Origin: Melanocharis versteri
Lineage: Eukaryota; Chordata; Aves; Passeriformes; Melanocharitidae
Direction: 5' to 3'
NCBI GenBank assembly: GCA_013397845.1
Contig: VZTG01010524.1
Span: 21,769-85,768, forward strand
DNA length: 64,000 nucleotides
The translations under genes and the position numbers were made by a program. Under the pieces are notes generated by a model. That model was given only the letters and a program-made list of their open reading frames with translations, was not told the origin of the DNA and searched no databases. Below, piece after piece: positions 11,501 to 23,500 of the stretch; position 1 is the stretch's first letter; each line of letters opens with the position of its first letter.

Positions 11501-14500
11501 NNNNNNNNNNNNNNNNNNNNNNNNNNNNNNNNNNNNNNNNNNNNNNNNNNNNNNNNNNNNNNNNNNNNNNNNNNNNNNNNNNNNNNNNNNNNNNNNNNNN
11601 NNNNNNNNNNNNNNNNNNNNNNNGGACTGAGCCCAGCAATTCCCCTGCACAGGAGGCACAACTTCTGCCCTGGGCAGTGCCCAGCCCTGGACAGAGACCA
11701 GAGAGGCTGTGGAGTCTCGCTCACAGAGCACTGGCCCATCTGCTTTTCTTTATTTATTCCACAGTTCTGGGAACATTCCAGAACTGCCAGGATGTAATCC
11801 TGTGCCCTGTGCTCTGGGATGGCCCTGCTGGAGCAGCGGATCCACGGTGCTCCCTTCCAGCCTGGTTCTGTCGGATCAGTGAGGATCCCAGTCCTCACCT
11901 CCTTCCAGACCATCCAAACAACCGTATCCACCCACAGCCAGGTCACCCCCACGCCTTCCTCCAGCCACACCCCCTATAGATCCATACGTCCCCAAACGCA
12001 GCCCCTCATCCCCCCTGCCCTGACAGCCAGGTTTGAAATCCATCTGCGAACCCCCAAACTCAATTCCTGTGCCTCCGAGCCCCCATTGCTCCCACTTCCT
12101 ACCCCAAAATGATTCCTCTCCTTTCCTGTTCCAAAATGATGCCTCCCCTCTTCCTACCCCAAAACGATTCCTCCCCCTTCCCATCCCGAAATTATTCCTC
12201 CCCCTTCCTATCCCAAAACGATTCCTCCCCTCTTCCCATCCCAAAACAATTCCTCCCCTCTTCCTCTCTCAAAATGATTCCTCCCCCTTCCCATCCCAAA
12301 ATGNATCCCCTCCCCGTCCCAAAATGATTTCTCCCCCTTCCTATCCCAAAATGATTCCTCCCTCTTCCCATCCCAAAACGATTCCTGCCCTTTCCTATCC
12401 CAAAACGATTCCTCCCCTCTTCCCATCCCAAAACGATTCCTCCCCTCTTCCTATCTCAAAATGATTCCTCCCCCTTCCCATCCCAAAATGATTCCTCCTC
12501 CCCTTTCCTATCCCAAAAAGATTCCTCCCCCTTCCCATCCCAAAACGCTGCCTCATTTTTCTGGCCGCTCCTCCCCGCCCGCCTGCAATGCCCCAAATGT
12601 CCTTCCCGTAATGGAGTGACCACAGTCACACAGCGTATTCCAGCTGCGGTCTCCCGGGTGCCGGAATGAGCCGGGCTGATTTATATTCCGTGCCCCTGGA
12701 TAAACACCTCGAGCCCGTGTTTGCGTTTGTGCAGCTGCCAGGGAGCCTCGCAGATGGTNCCTCCTCCCTTTTCCTATCCCAAAAAGATTCCTCCCCCTTC
12801 CCATCCCAAAACGCTGCCTCATTTTTCTGGCCGCTCCTCCCCGCCCGCCTGCAATGCCCCAAATGTCCTTCCCGTAATGGAGTGACCACAGTCACACAGC
12901 GTATTCCAGCTGCGGTCTCCCGGGTGCCGGAATGAGCCGGGCTGATTTATATTCCGTGCCCCTGGATAAACACCTCGAGCCCGTGTTTGCGTTTGTGCAG
13001 CTGCCAGGGAGCCTCGCAGATGGTCGGAATGTGCTCTCCACATGCGAAGCGTCCCGTTCCAGCTGAAACGGGAATTGGGGCTGGGGGGAAGCAGAGGAGC
13101 AGGAAGGGAGAGGAAAAGGGGGATGGGGAAGGAGCAGGAAGGGGGGAATAACTCTCCGTGCACCCTGAGCGGGGACGGCCCGAATCTGCTCCTTGTTTTC
13201 TGTCTTCTGCCAAAGCAACCTCTGGAATTCTGGGGTTCCAACTCGCCTCAGGTGGGGGAGCAAAAACAAGGATCAAAGTGAGGGGTGCATTTGGGACAGC
13301 CCCTTCCCAAAATACTCCGGGGCTGGCCTTCCCGCTTTCCCAAGGGAAATCCTGCAGCAATGACATCCAAGAGGGTTTTTGCTCGCTCCCATCTTGGAAT
13401 GACAGCCGTTTCCATGCCCGGAGATTCCAACCTTCAGCGGGAAAGGATTGGTCCGAGAGATGTCCCCGTGGACAAGGGGCTGTCCCTGAGCCAGGGCCAG
13501 GAGGCCAGTGGGATCCTGGAGGGATCCCGTGTTTCCCTTCAGGACTCTTTTCTTCAGGAATATCATCCAAGAGAGTTTTCGCTTGTTCCCGTCTTGGAAT
13601 GACTGCAACTTCCATGCCCTGAGATTCCACCCATCGCAGGTGAAGGGGAGATCCCGGAGATGTCCTGGTGGACAAGAGCCAGTGGGATCCTGGAGTGATC
13701 CCATGTTTCCCCTCAGGACTCATTTCTGCAGCATGGAAGTGATCGGTGATGTCCTCAAAACGTGAGGAATTCCAGAGCCATTCCCACCTTCCCTGTCCCC
13801 ATCCGTGGGAGACGCAGCCCTGAATCTGGAGGAGCTTCACCCACAGGCAAATCCCTGAGGGAGAAACAGGATCATCCCTTCGGAATTCTCTGGATGACGG
13901 ATACACACCCAAAACACTTTGGGATGTGGGATATGTGTGACATTTCCTCGTTTTCTTCATAGTTCGTGAATTCCTTTGGACTTCCATCATCCGGGAATCC
14001 TGCTATTCCTTCCAAGGGCAGAAATGTTTGGCTTTTCCAGTTCCATGTCCTGAACCACCTGGATCGATCCAAACAGCAGGGTGGAACCCTCGAACTCGTT
14101 TTCACCAAAATTCCAAGAGTTTTTCAGTCAGCTTTTCCAATGCATTGGATCCTTTGGAATTCTCTGCGCTTTGGAATATTGTTACCAGTGTCTCAGGAGG
14201 GACTGGCTTATTTTTAACAGGCCAAACTTCCCCAGTTTTCTGTTTTCTTCTTGGAATTCAGTGTGGATCTCCTTGGAGAAACGACCGGGAGAAAAGGAAA
14301 ACAAAGGGTGAAGCCAAGTTGTTGATCCTGCGAATGTTTTTATAAATTAAGGAAAAAAAATTCTCGGAGGAGATCTTTGGGCAAACAAACAGAAAGGAAC
14401 GGCTTGTTTGGATTCCAGCACAGTGGGAAAGACGGGATTTTCCATTCCTGTTTTATCAGAGATCCATGGAATGGTTTGGGTCGGGAGGGGCCTTAAAGAT

Positions 14501-17500
14501 TATCCCTTAAAGATTATCCCTGCCCCCTCCCACTGTCCCAGGCTGATCCAAGCCCCATCCAGCCTGGCACTGGACACTTCCAGGGATCCAGGGGCAGCCA
14601 CAGCTGCTCTGGAAAAGCTGTTCCAGTGTTTCACCACCCTCATTATGAAAAATTTCTTCCTTGTAATTAGTGGGAACGAGCCCTCCTGCGGTTCAAACCC
14701 ATCCCCCCCCTCGTGCTCCCAGGAGGCCTCCTTAGATGGGAGGGATTCGGGATAGGAGGGGAGATTGAGGGATTCGGGAGAGGAGGAAGAGGAGGATGGA
14801 GGGTTTTGGGATAGGAGAGGAGGATGAGNGAGGAGGATGGAGGGATTCGGGAGAAGAGGAAGAGGAGGATGGAGGAAATCAGGATAAGAGGAAGAGGAGG
14901 ATGGAGGGATTGGGGATAAGAGGAAGAGGAAGATGGAGCAATTCAGGATGGGAGAGGAGGATGGAGGGATTGGGGATAAGAGGAAGAGGAAGATGGAGCA
15001 GTTCAGGATAGGAGAGGAGGATGGAGGGATTTGGGATAGAAAGAGGAGGATGGGGGGATTTGGGATAGGGGGAAGAGGAGGATGGAGGGATTCAGGATAG
15101 GAGAGGAGGATGGAAGGATTTGGGATAGGAGAGGAGGATGGAGAGATTTGGGATAGAAAGAGGAGGATGGGGGGATTTGGGATAGGAGAGGAGGATGGAG
15201 GGATTTGGGATAGAAAGAGGAGGATGGGGGGATTTGGGATAGGGGGAAGAGGAGGATGGAGGGATTCAGGATAGGAGAGGAGGATGGAAGGATTTGGGAT
15301 AGGAGAGGAGGATGGAGAGATTTGGGATAGAAAGAGGAGGATGGGGGGATTTGGGATAGGAGAGGAGGATGGAGGGATTTGGGATAGAAAGAGGAGGATG
15401 GGGGGATTTGGGATAGGGGGAAGAGGAGGATGGAGGGATTCAGGATAGGAGAGGAGGATGGAAGGATTTGGGATAGGAGAGGAGGATGGAGAGATTTGGG
15501 ATAGAAAGAGGAGGATGGGGGGATTTGGGATAGGAGAGGAGGATGGAGGGATTTGGGATAGAAAGAGGAGGATGGGGGGATTTGGGATAGGAGAGGAGGA
15601 TGGAGGGATTTGGGAGAGGAGGAAGAGGAGGATGGAGGGATTTGGGATAGAAAGAGGAGGATGGGGGGATTTGGGAGAGGAGGATGGAGGGATTCGGGAG
15701 AAGAGGAAGAGGAGGATGGAGGAAATCAGGATAAGAGGAAGAGGAGGATGGAGGGTCTCCTCTCCAGGACTCAGAGCGCACAAACAGCTTTTGGCTGCAT
15801 CAAAACCCGGGAATGTGGATCCAACAATCCCAAAGTGTGGCTGCTCCTGACACCAGTCCATATTTCCATAAGAAAAAGGTTTTCCAAGAGTTTCAGCCAG
15901 TGTAGGAGCTCCTCAGATCATTCCAGGAGTTCCAGGGGCACCTGCCTTGCCCTGCGGATGTTCCTCACCACGTTTCCCTACCTGCAATCCCTGCTCCCGA
16001 CCCAAATCCCCGCTCCTTCCCTCGTGGCTCCCGGGATTTTCAGGAAACGGCTGCGTTATCCGGAATATTAGGGGGGTGTCCGGCTGGCAGCTCCCAAATA
16101 TCCACCTGCCCTTCCTTTAACTCTTCCATCGCCGGGGAGCTCCAGGAGGGACACGGTCACTGAGATGTTTTATCCCTCCTCCAAATTTGCCTGGAAAAGC
16201 TTTTCCAAGCAAGAACTGGCAAGAGAGAGGCCGGAGATGATGGAGAGGAGGGGGAAGAGATTCCTCCGGGGTGATTTAGGTTTTGGTAGCAGCGACGGAT
16301 CCTTCTGTTGGGAAGCGCAGGTGCTTCCCAAATTTTAAGCCCCACTGGATTCTTATCAGCTTTAAATGACTCAGTTCCGGGATTGAATCATTTAACGAAT
16401 CATTTCCACACAGAGGGAAAATTTTAAATGCAAAACTCATCTTTTTAAATATTTCTAGGGCAGCTCTTGGCTCCCCAAATTGTCCCCCCATAAAGCAGCA
16501 TTCCAGAGATGTCCCACCACTGTTTCCTTCAGATTTTGGGGAGGATTTGGGGACTCGAAGTACCCGAAAATCAATAATTGTGTGGTTAGTTATCCATTTT
16601 CCATGTTTCCAGCATGAGGAGGAGGCACCCACCACAAAATTTATCACATTCTTCTTTTCTGGCCAAATATTCCAGTGGGATGGGAAATGAAACCTCCTAA
16701 AAGTGAAAACTGCCCTTTGCAAGTCGCGAAGATTTTGGGAAAATGGGAGATTTTCTCTCTCGTTTCAGAGCACTTTTGGAGGAGTATTTTTCTCTCAGAG
16801 TTGTTTCTCCGCTGTGCTTCTTTTAATGTTTACTCAAATTGATTTATTTTGTCATAAGAACTGGTTTTATTTTAAGCAGGAGCACTTTGAGGGCTCCATT
16901 AAATCTTTATTTACTTTCTTGTCTGCAGAAAAGACCTCAAGGACATCAACATTTTGTCCTGAGCCAAATTTTGTGGGGCCCTGCATTGGTTTTTTTTTTT
17001 TTCCCCTTTGTCTTTTGTACCTTCCAGAGAACTGAGAAATAAATAACCTCTTTTTTCCCAGTGTAAATTCTCCTGCAAATAACCAGCCAGAGGGAAGGAT
17101 TTTCCCAGTTTTCATGAATAGGAAATGTGGTATTTTTCTTCTCCTAGTGGGACTTCAGGCAGAGAAAACGCAATAAATTTTTTCCCCTCTTTTTTATCAC
17201 GCGGATGTTGAGGAATTTTAGCTCCTGACCCGCACTCCCAGCTGGCGCTTCGGAAGGAAGGCTGTGGTGCGTCTGGTCCTTTTCATCCACGCTAAACTAG
17301 AGATAAGAAATCGGCTGCTGAATGGGGAGATTTTCGGTGTTTTTCATGCCCTGAAAACCACCAAACAGAGGGAATCAGTGTCGGCCCCGACCCTGGACCA
17401 GCCAGAGGGCTTTGAAGCAATCCTGGTTTTCCTTTAATCTTGGGGCGAGGAAGGGCGAATTCCTGGGTGGTCGGAAGCTCCGATATCCATGGAACACGCG

Positions 17501-20500
17501 GAGATCTTGGCCCCGTTGGGATTTAGTTCCCAGAGGAGTTTTTTGTGGATAAGAGCGGGTGGTTCCCGCTCCTTTTGGTTCCCAGGTAACTCCTGTGGCC
17601 GACACCTGGTAAATTCCTCCTGAGGGAGGGCAGACNATTCTTCTTTTCTGGCCAAATATTCCAGTGGGATGGGAAATGAAACCTCCTAAAAGTGAAAACT
17701 GCCCTTTGCAAGTCGCGAAGATTTTGGGAAAATGGGAGATTTTCTCTCTCGTTTCAGAGCACTTTTGGAGGAGTATTTTTCTCTCAGAGTTGTTTCTCCG
17801 CTGTGCTTCTTTTAATGTTTACTCAAATTGATTTATTTTGTCATAAGAACTGGTTTTATTTTAAGCAGGAGCACTTTGAGGGCTCCATTAAATCTTTATT
17901 TACTTTCTTGTCTGCAGAAAAGACCTCAAGGACATCAACATTTTGTCCTGAGCCAAATTTTGTGGGGCCCTGCATTGGTTTTTTTTTTTTTCCCCTTTGT
18001 CTTTTGTACCTTCCAGAGAACTGAGAAATAAATAACCTCTTTTTTCCCAGTGTAAATTCTCCTGCAAATAACCAGCCAGAGGGAAGGATTTTCCCAGTTT
18101 TCATGAATAGGAAATGTGGTATTTTTCTTCTCCTAGTGGGACTTCAGGCAGAGAAAACGCAATAAATTTTTTCCCCTCTTTTTTATCACGCGGATGTTGA
18201 GGAATTTTAGCTCCTGACCCGCACTCCCAGCTGGCGCTTCGGAAGGAAGGCTGTGGTGCGTCTGGTCCTTTTCATCCACGCTAAACTAGAGATAAGAAAT
18301 CGGCTGCTGAATGGGGAGATTTTCGGTGTTTTTCATGCCCTGAAAACCACCAAACAGAGGGAATCAGTGTCGGCCCCGACCCTGGACCAGCCAGAGGGCT
18401 TTGAAGCAATCCTGGTTTTCCTTTAATCTTGGGGCGAGGAAGGGCGAATTCCTGGGTGGTCGGAAGCTCCGATATCCATGGAACACGCGGAGATCTTGGC
18501 CCCGCTGGGATTTAGTTCCCAGAGGAGTTTTTTGTGGATAAGAGCGGGTGGTTCCCGCTCCTTTTGGTTCCCAGGTAACTCCTGTGGCCGACACCTGGTA
18601 AATTCCTCCTGAGGGAGGGCAGACACAGCTCTGGGAGCAGATTTGGGGCAGATCCGCCGCTTTTAGCGTTTCGTTCCCAACGTTGCGCTGCAGCTGGGAT
18701 TTGATGGCTGGGTGCAGTTATCCAGCCCAGAGCAGAGGTGTTCCCCGAGGACACGGAGCTGGGAGCGAGCGAGCGACGCCTTGGGGGATTGTGGAGCCCT
18801 TCAGAGGGACCTGGGCAGGGAGGAAACTTCTGGAATTCAGCAAGGGCAAGAGCAGGTCCTGGATCTGGGGAGATCATCCCATTCCCACGGGCAGGGACAG
18901 CTCCCACTGTCCCGGGTGATCCAAGCCCCAGTGTCCAACCTGGCCTTGGACATTCCNACACAGTTTGTTCCTGTGGGATAAAAGCTGGGATAACCCGCAG
19001 CTCCTGGAGCCCAGCACTAACAAGGAATTGGCAGCGATTCCTGGGAATGGTTTCTCCGACGGAACGCCAGCATCGGCTTCTCCACGGAGAGCCCCCTCCA
19101 GCCCGGGGGACATCGGTGCCACCTCTGCAGGTGCAGTGACTCCCGTCTGTCCCCGTTCTCTCCCACAGATGGCTTCTGCCTCCCGGAGTGGGATGGCATC
19201 GTGTGCTGGCCCGAGGGCGTGCCCGGCAAGGTGGTGGCCATGCCGTGCCCCGAGTACATCTACGACTTCAACCACAAAGGTGGGTGCGGTCCCCGGGGCC
19301 AGCACGGGGCCTTCCTGACAGCCGGGAAATTCAACATTCCCTCCGTCATCCCGCTTTTCCGACACGGTGCCTCCCCTCCAAGCAGGAGTAAAACCGGGGA
19401 GAGGGAAGGAAGGGAGGAAGGAAGGAAGGAAGGAAAGAAGGAAGGAAGGAGGGAAGGAGGGAAGGAGAAAGGAAGGGAGGAAGGAAGGGAGGAAGGGAGG
19501 GAGGAAGGAAGGAAGGAAGGAAGGAAGGAAGGAAGGAAGGAAGGAAGGAAGGGGCCGTTGTTTGTTGATAACGGAAGGAAAGCTCAGTTTGAACTGAAAT
19601 AATGACAAATTTCCCGCACAGAATCACAAATTTCCCCCGCGCCCCTCACAGACTGGGACATTCTAAACACCAATTCCCTGCTCACAACTCCCAATCCTAA
19701 ATCCTGGAGATTTCCAGACCTGGAATTGTTTGACCCCACAAGCTCTGTGCAGCAATAGAACCCCACAATATTCTTCCAATTTTTATTCTCAGGGCTTTGT
19801 TAATTCCGTGTCCAGAGCCCTGGTGGGTGTCTGGGAGCAGGATGTGGGAATTCCTCCTTATCTCCCTTTCCCTCAGGCTCCGCATTTCCTGGCTCGCCGG
19901 CGGTGCCGGGAAGTCTGAGGGTGTTTTTAGAAGTGATCGGAGCACACTCGGCCCCTCAGTGAATGTTCCAAGCACCCAAGGAGGGAAAAAGGAGGGAATT
20001 CAGACCCTGCTCGGAGCAGAGCGCTGGCAGGGCTTTGAGAAAACAAGGAACGATATTCCCAGGCGTCCTGGTTGCTCATGGTCTGCCCTGAGTTTTCCGT
20101 AAGGGACGGGGAGCTGGGATTCACCCCCGGCTGGTGACCACTCCCTCTTCACCTCATGGGCCAGGAGGAACAAGGAGTCAGAGATTTGTGGAATTATTTA
20201 GGGTGGAAAAGCCCTCCCAGGTCAGCCCATCGATCCCCCAGCGCTACCAGGGCCACCCCTGACCGTGTCCCCGAGTGCCACATCCACACGGATTTTAAAT
20301 CCCTCTGGGGATGGGGGCTCCCCCCTGCCCTGGGCAGCTGTGGAGGGCTGGACAGCCTTTCCAGGAGGAATTTTCCAAATGTCCAACCTGAACCTCCCTG
20401 AGTGCAATCCATCCCTTTTTTCTTAACATTTCAACACGGCCTGGACTCCTCACTTCACTGATATCTGCTGGATGAGTCAGGGAGCGTGGGAGCCTGATGG

Positions 20501-23500
20501 AGACCCTTGGATGATGGAATCAGGGAATCCTGGAATGCTTTGGGATGGAAAGGACCTTCAGGATCATCCCATTCCCACCCCTGCCATGGCAGGGACACCT
20601 CCCACTGTCCCAGGCTGCTCCAAGCCCCAGGCTGCTCCAACCCGGCCTTGGACACTGCCAGGGATCCAGGGGCAGCCACAGCTGCTCTGGGAATTCCAGC
20701 CCAGCCAGGAATTCCTTCCCAATACCCCATCCATCCCTGCCCTCTGGCAGTGGGAAGCCATTCCCTGTGTCCTGTCCCTCTCCAGCCCTTGTAAAAATCC
20801 CTCTTCACCTTTCCTTAGGTTCCCTACTCTCCCTTTGCAATCCCAGGATCTGTGGGATTGATCCCTGTTTTCTGGGAGGGGTTTTTAATACACACCTGAT
20901 GCCACAATTCCCACACGGACATTTGAGCAGGGATATTCTCCTCTGCCAGCCGAATCCAAGGGTGAAACCTTGCTTTCCCTTCCTTCTGCATCCCCGCGAG
21001 GAGGGGATGTTAAAAAATACCCCTTGCCATGACGCGAACCTGCAAACGAAGGGCAAAATAATATAAATCACCTTTTTTTGTTTGTTTGTTTTCCCCCACA
21101 GGGAGAGATGCAAGGAATTCTGAGGATAATTCTGGGTTTTGGGGTTTTCCAAAGCTTCTCTCCTTTGCAGACACAACTTCTGAACTTAGACTAAGATCAA
21201 CTTATTATAAACTCCGTGCTGGGTAGAATTGATAAAATCGATCAAATGACGTGGAGATGGAAGCTGCTGTTTGCAGCTGAGCTTTCAGGCAGGCAGGAGG
21301 CCCCAGCACGGGTGGGCTCCCCCCCCGGGATGAATTCTCTCCCATTTTCCCGCTGATTCCGTGTTTCCCGTGTCTCCGCAGGCCACGCTTATCGCCGGTG
21401 TGACCTGAACGGGAGCTGGGAGCTGGTCCCGGGCAACAACCGCACCTGGGCCAACTACAGCGAGTGCGCCAAGTTCCTCACCAACGAGACGAGGGAAAGG
21501 GTGAGCAGGAATTGCTGGCCTCATCCCGGGCCAACCCAGACCTGAGCACTCCCCTTCCTGCACAGAGCAGGAATTGCTGGCCTCATCCCGGGCTAACCCA
21601 GACCTCTGTCTCCTTTAAAACCCCGGATGAGGTCCAGCTCATCTTCCTCCTCTCGGAAACTCTTCCTGAGCTTGCCAAAGCCACATCATGCTTTGATGGG
21701 CAATGACTTGATTGGAAAATTGTCCTCCGAGGGAGAAAAGTTTCCTGCAGCTGCCATGATCCCATTCCTGAAGAGATCTTGGGGAAAATTGGAGCGGTCT
21801 CGGGGACGCTCAGAAGTGGTTGGAGGTTGTTCCGTGGCACTGAGACTCCCTCTGCCATGGCAGGAAATCCTTTCACTGCCTGGTTGTTATCAAAAAATCC
21901 AGCGTTTATGTGGTTGCCTGTGGGAGGGGATGTCCAAACGCACGTGGAACCAAACCAGGAGCAACTGGTTGGGAGAGCTGGGAGTGTCCAGCCTGGAGAG
22001 GAGAAGGCTCCAGGGAGAGCTCAGAGCCCCTTGCAGGGCCTGAAGGGGCTCCAGGAGAGCTGGAGAGGGACTGGGGACAAGGGATGAAGGGACAGGAAAT
22101 GACTTTGGGCTGAAGGAAGTAGATTTAGATGGAATATTGGGAAGGAATTCCTGGCTGGGAGGGAGGTGAGGCCCTGGCACAGATTCCCAGAGCAGCTGTG
22201 GCTGCCCCTGGATCCCTGGCAGTGCCCAAGGCCAGGCTGGACGGGGCTTGGAGCAGCCTGGGATGGTGGAAGGTGTCCCTGCCCATGGCAGGGGTGGGAA
22301 TGGGATGATCCTGAAGGTCCCTTCCCACTCAAAACACTCTGGGATTCCATGATCTCGAATTAATTCTGGCGCAGTCACTATTTGGAAACAGTGACACCAG
22401 CCCAAAGTTGGAAGAGGGATCCAAAGCACATGGAGAGGGTCTGGTGTCCTCCTGGGGAAAAAAAAAATATCCACGAGCCATAAATTTACAAAAATCCAGG
22501 AAAGTGGCAAAACAGCAGCTGGCAGGAATTTCCTGCTTCCCTGCGAGCCAGCCTGGGGCTCTGTAGTGCTGGGAGTCTCCTGGAAGGAATTCCGTGCTAA
22601 GGTGACAGCAAAGCTGTCCCTGGTGTCACCGGGGAGGATGTGACCTCCTTGTCCCGCAGAGAGTGACGTTCCCGCCCACGTGTGCCCATAATTCCCCAAG
22701 AATTTATCCAAAACCTCTGGTTTTTCAGTGGTTCTTGGATGAGTCCCCTTGGATACGGGGCATGGCGTTAAGGACAGATCAGCTGCAGGGAGCCTTATCC
22801 CAGACAGCTGGAGATAAGGATCTAACCACGGCTTCCTTGAGGATGATCCAGAGCCCCTCCGGGGCGATGTTCTTAATTTGAAACCTAACCACAGAGTTGG
22901 GGCTTTTTTTGGTTTTTGTTGGGTTTTTTTCTTTCTTTTTAGTCGCTTTCTTTTTCCTCTGGAGCGAAGCCACTCACGAATGAAGTGGTTTAGGAAAATC
23001 AGGACATGAGGAAAGGGAGGAAATGAGCTCTTTGAGGATCTGAGTGTTCTCCCTCACGTGGACAGGGAACAGAAGGCTGCGTGCACCGGGCGCTGCTCCA
23101 GCCGCTCCAGCGAGGGGCTGGGTGATGTTCCCTTCCAAAACCAGTTTGGAGGGACTTTTCCCAGTTCACAGTGCAAAGAACTCCTTTAGCCCCAGAGTTT
23201 TCTGGGAAGGTCCTGGAGCAGGTGCTGGAGCATCGTGATCCGTGCGCAAACCTTTGACCTCTCTGAGATCGTCTCCTCCGTCCCACCACCCTCAGCCGTG
23301 TCCTGGGGTGGGAATTGTTCAGCTGATCTCCCCTGATCCAGGATTTCCCCGAGGGAAAGGGCAGCCTTTCTTTTTACCCTCCCACAGGTAGGATTTTTCG
23401 GGGTGAATTGCTAGAGGAAGGGCACAAAAAAAGAACGGAACTGCCCGTTTTTTTCCACCGCAAGGAAGAAATGGAGGCTTTCCACCTCCAGGGTGATAAA

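Larger units (their letters stand above)
5535..19168 (+). other. PTH1R: PTH1R intron E1-E3 (13.6 kb)
   Basis: This is the largest intron in the window. It contains a haplotype-like duplication (5599-6136), CR1 fragments (6101, 11110, 14459, 18868), minisatellites at 8411, 9995, 11226, 12104, 13360 and 14757, a 296-base gap, and the 989-bp direct duplication at 16648-18624. Human exon E2 would lie here; I see no in-phase exon between E1 and E3. Bases 6525-7500 and 15770-16640 show nothing beyond ordinary intronic sequence. Confidence 0.85.
19280..21381 (+). other. PTH1R: PTH1R intron E3-G (2.1 kb)
   Basis: It holds a GGAA microsatellite near its start and two CR1 fragments (20152-20412 and 20512-20812). 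The rest shows nothing recognisable. Confidence 0.9.

Noticed and set aside
11196..11979. Several open frames that cross the 296-N gap
   Set aside because: They exist only because N codons are not stops.
12947..13990. 347-codon open frame on the minus strand
   Set aside because: It crosses the duplicated block and the diverged tandem repeat, shows no domain and lies inside a PTH1R intron with no splice support.
14500..15861. 453-codon open frame on the minus strand, Pro/Ser/Leu-rich
   Set aside because: It is the translation of the polypurine minisatellite; unit lengths keep the frame open and no protein family or splice structure is visible.
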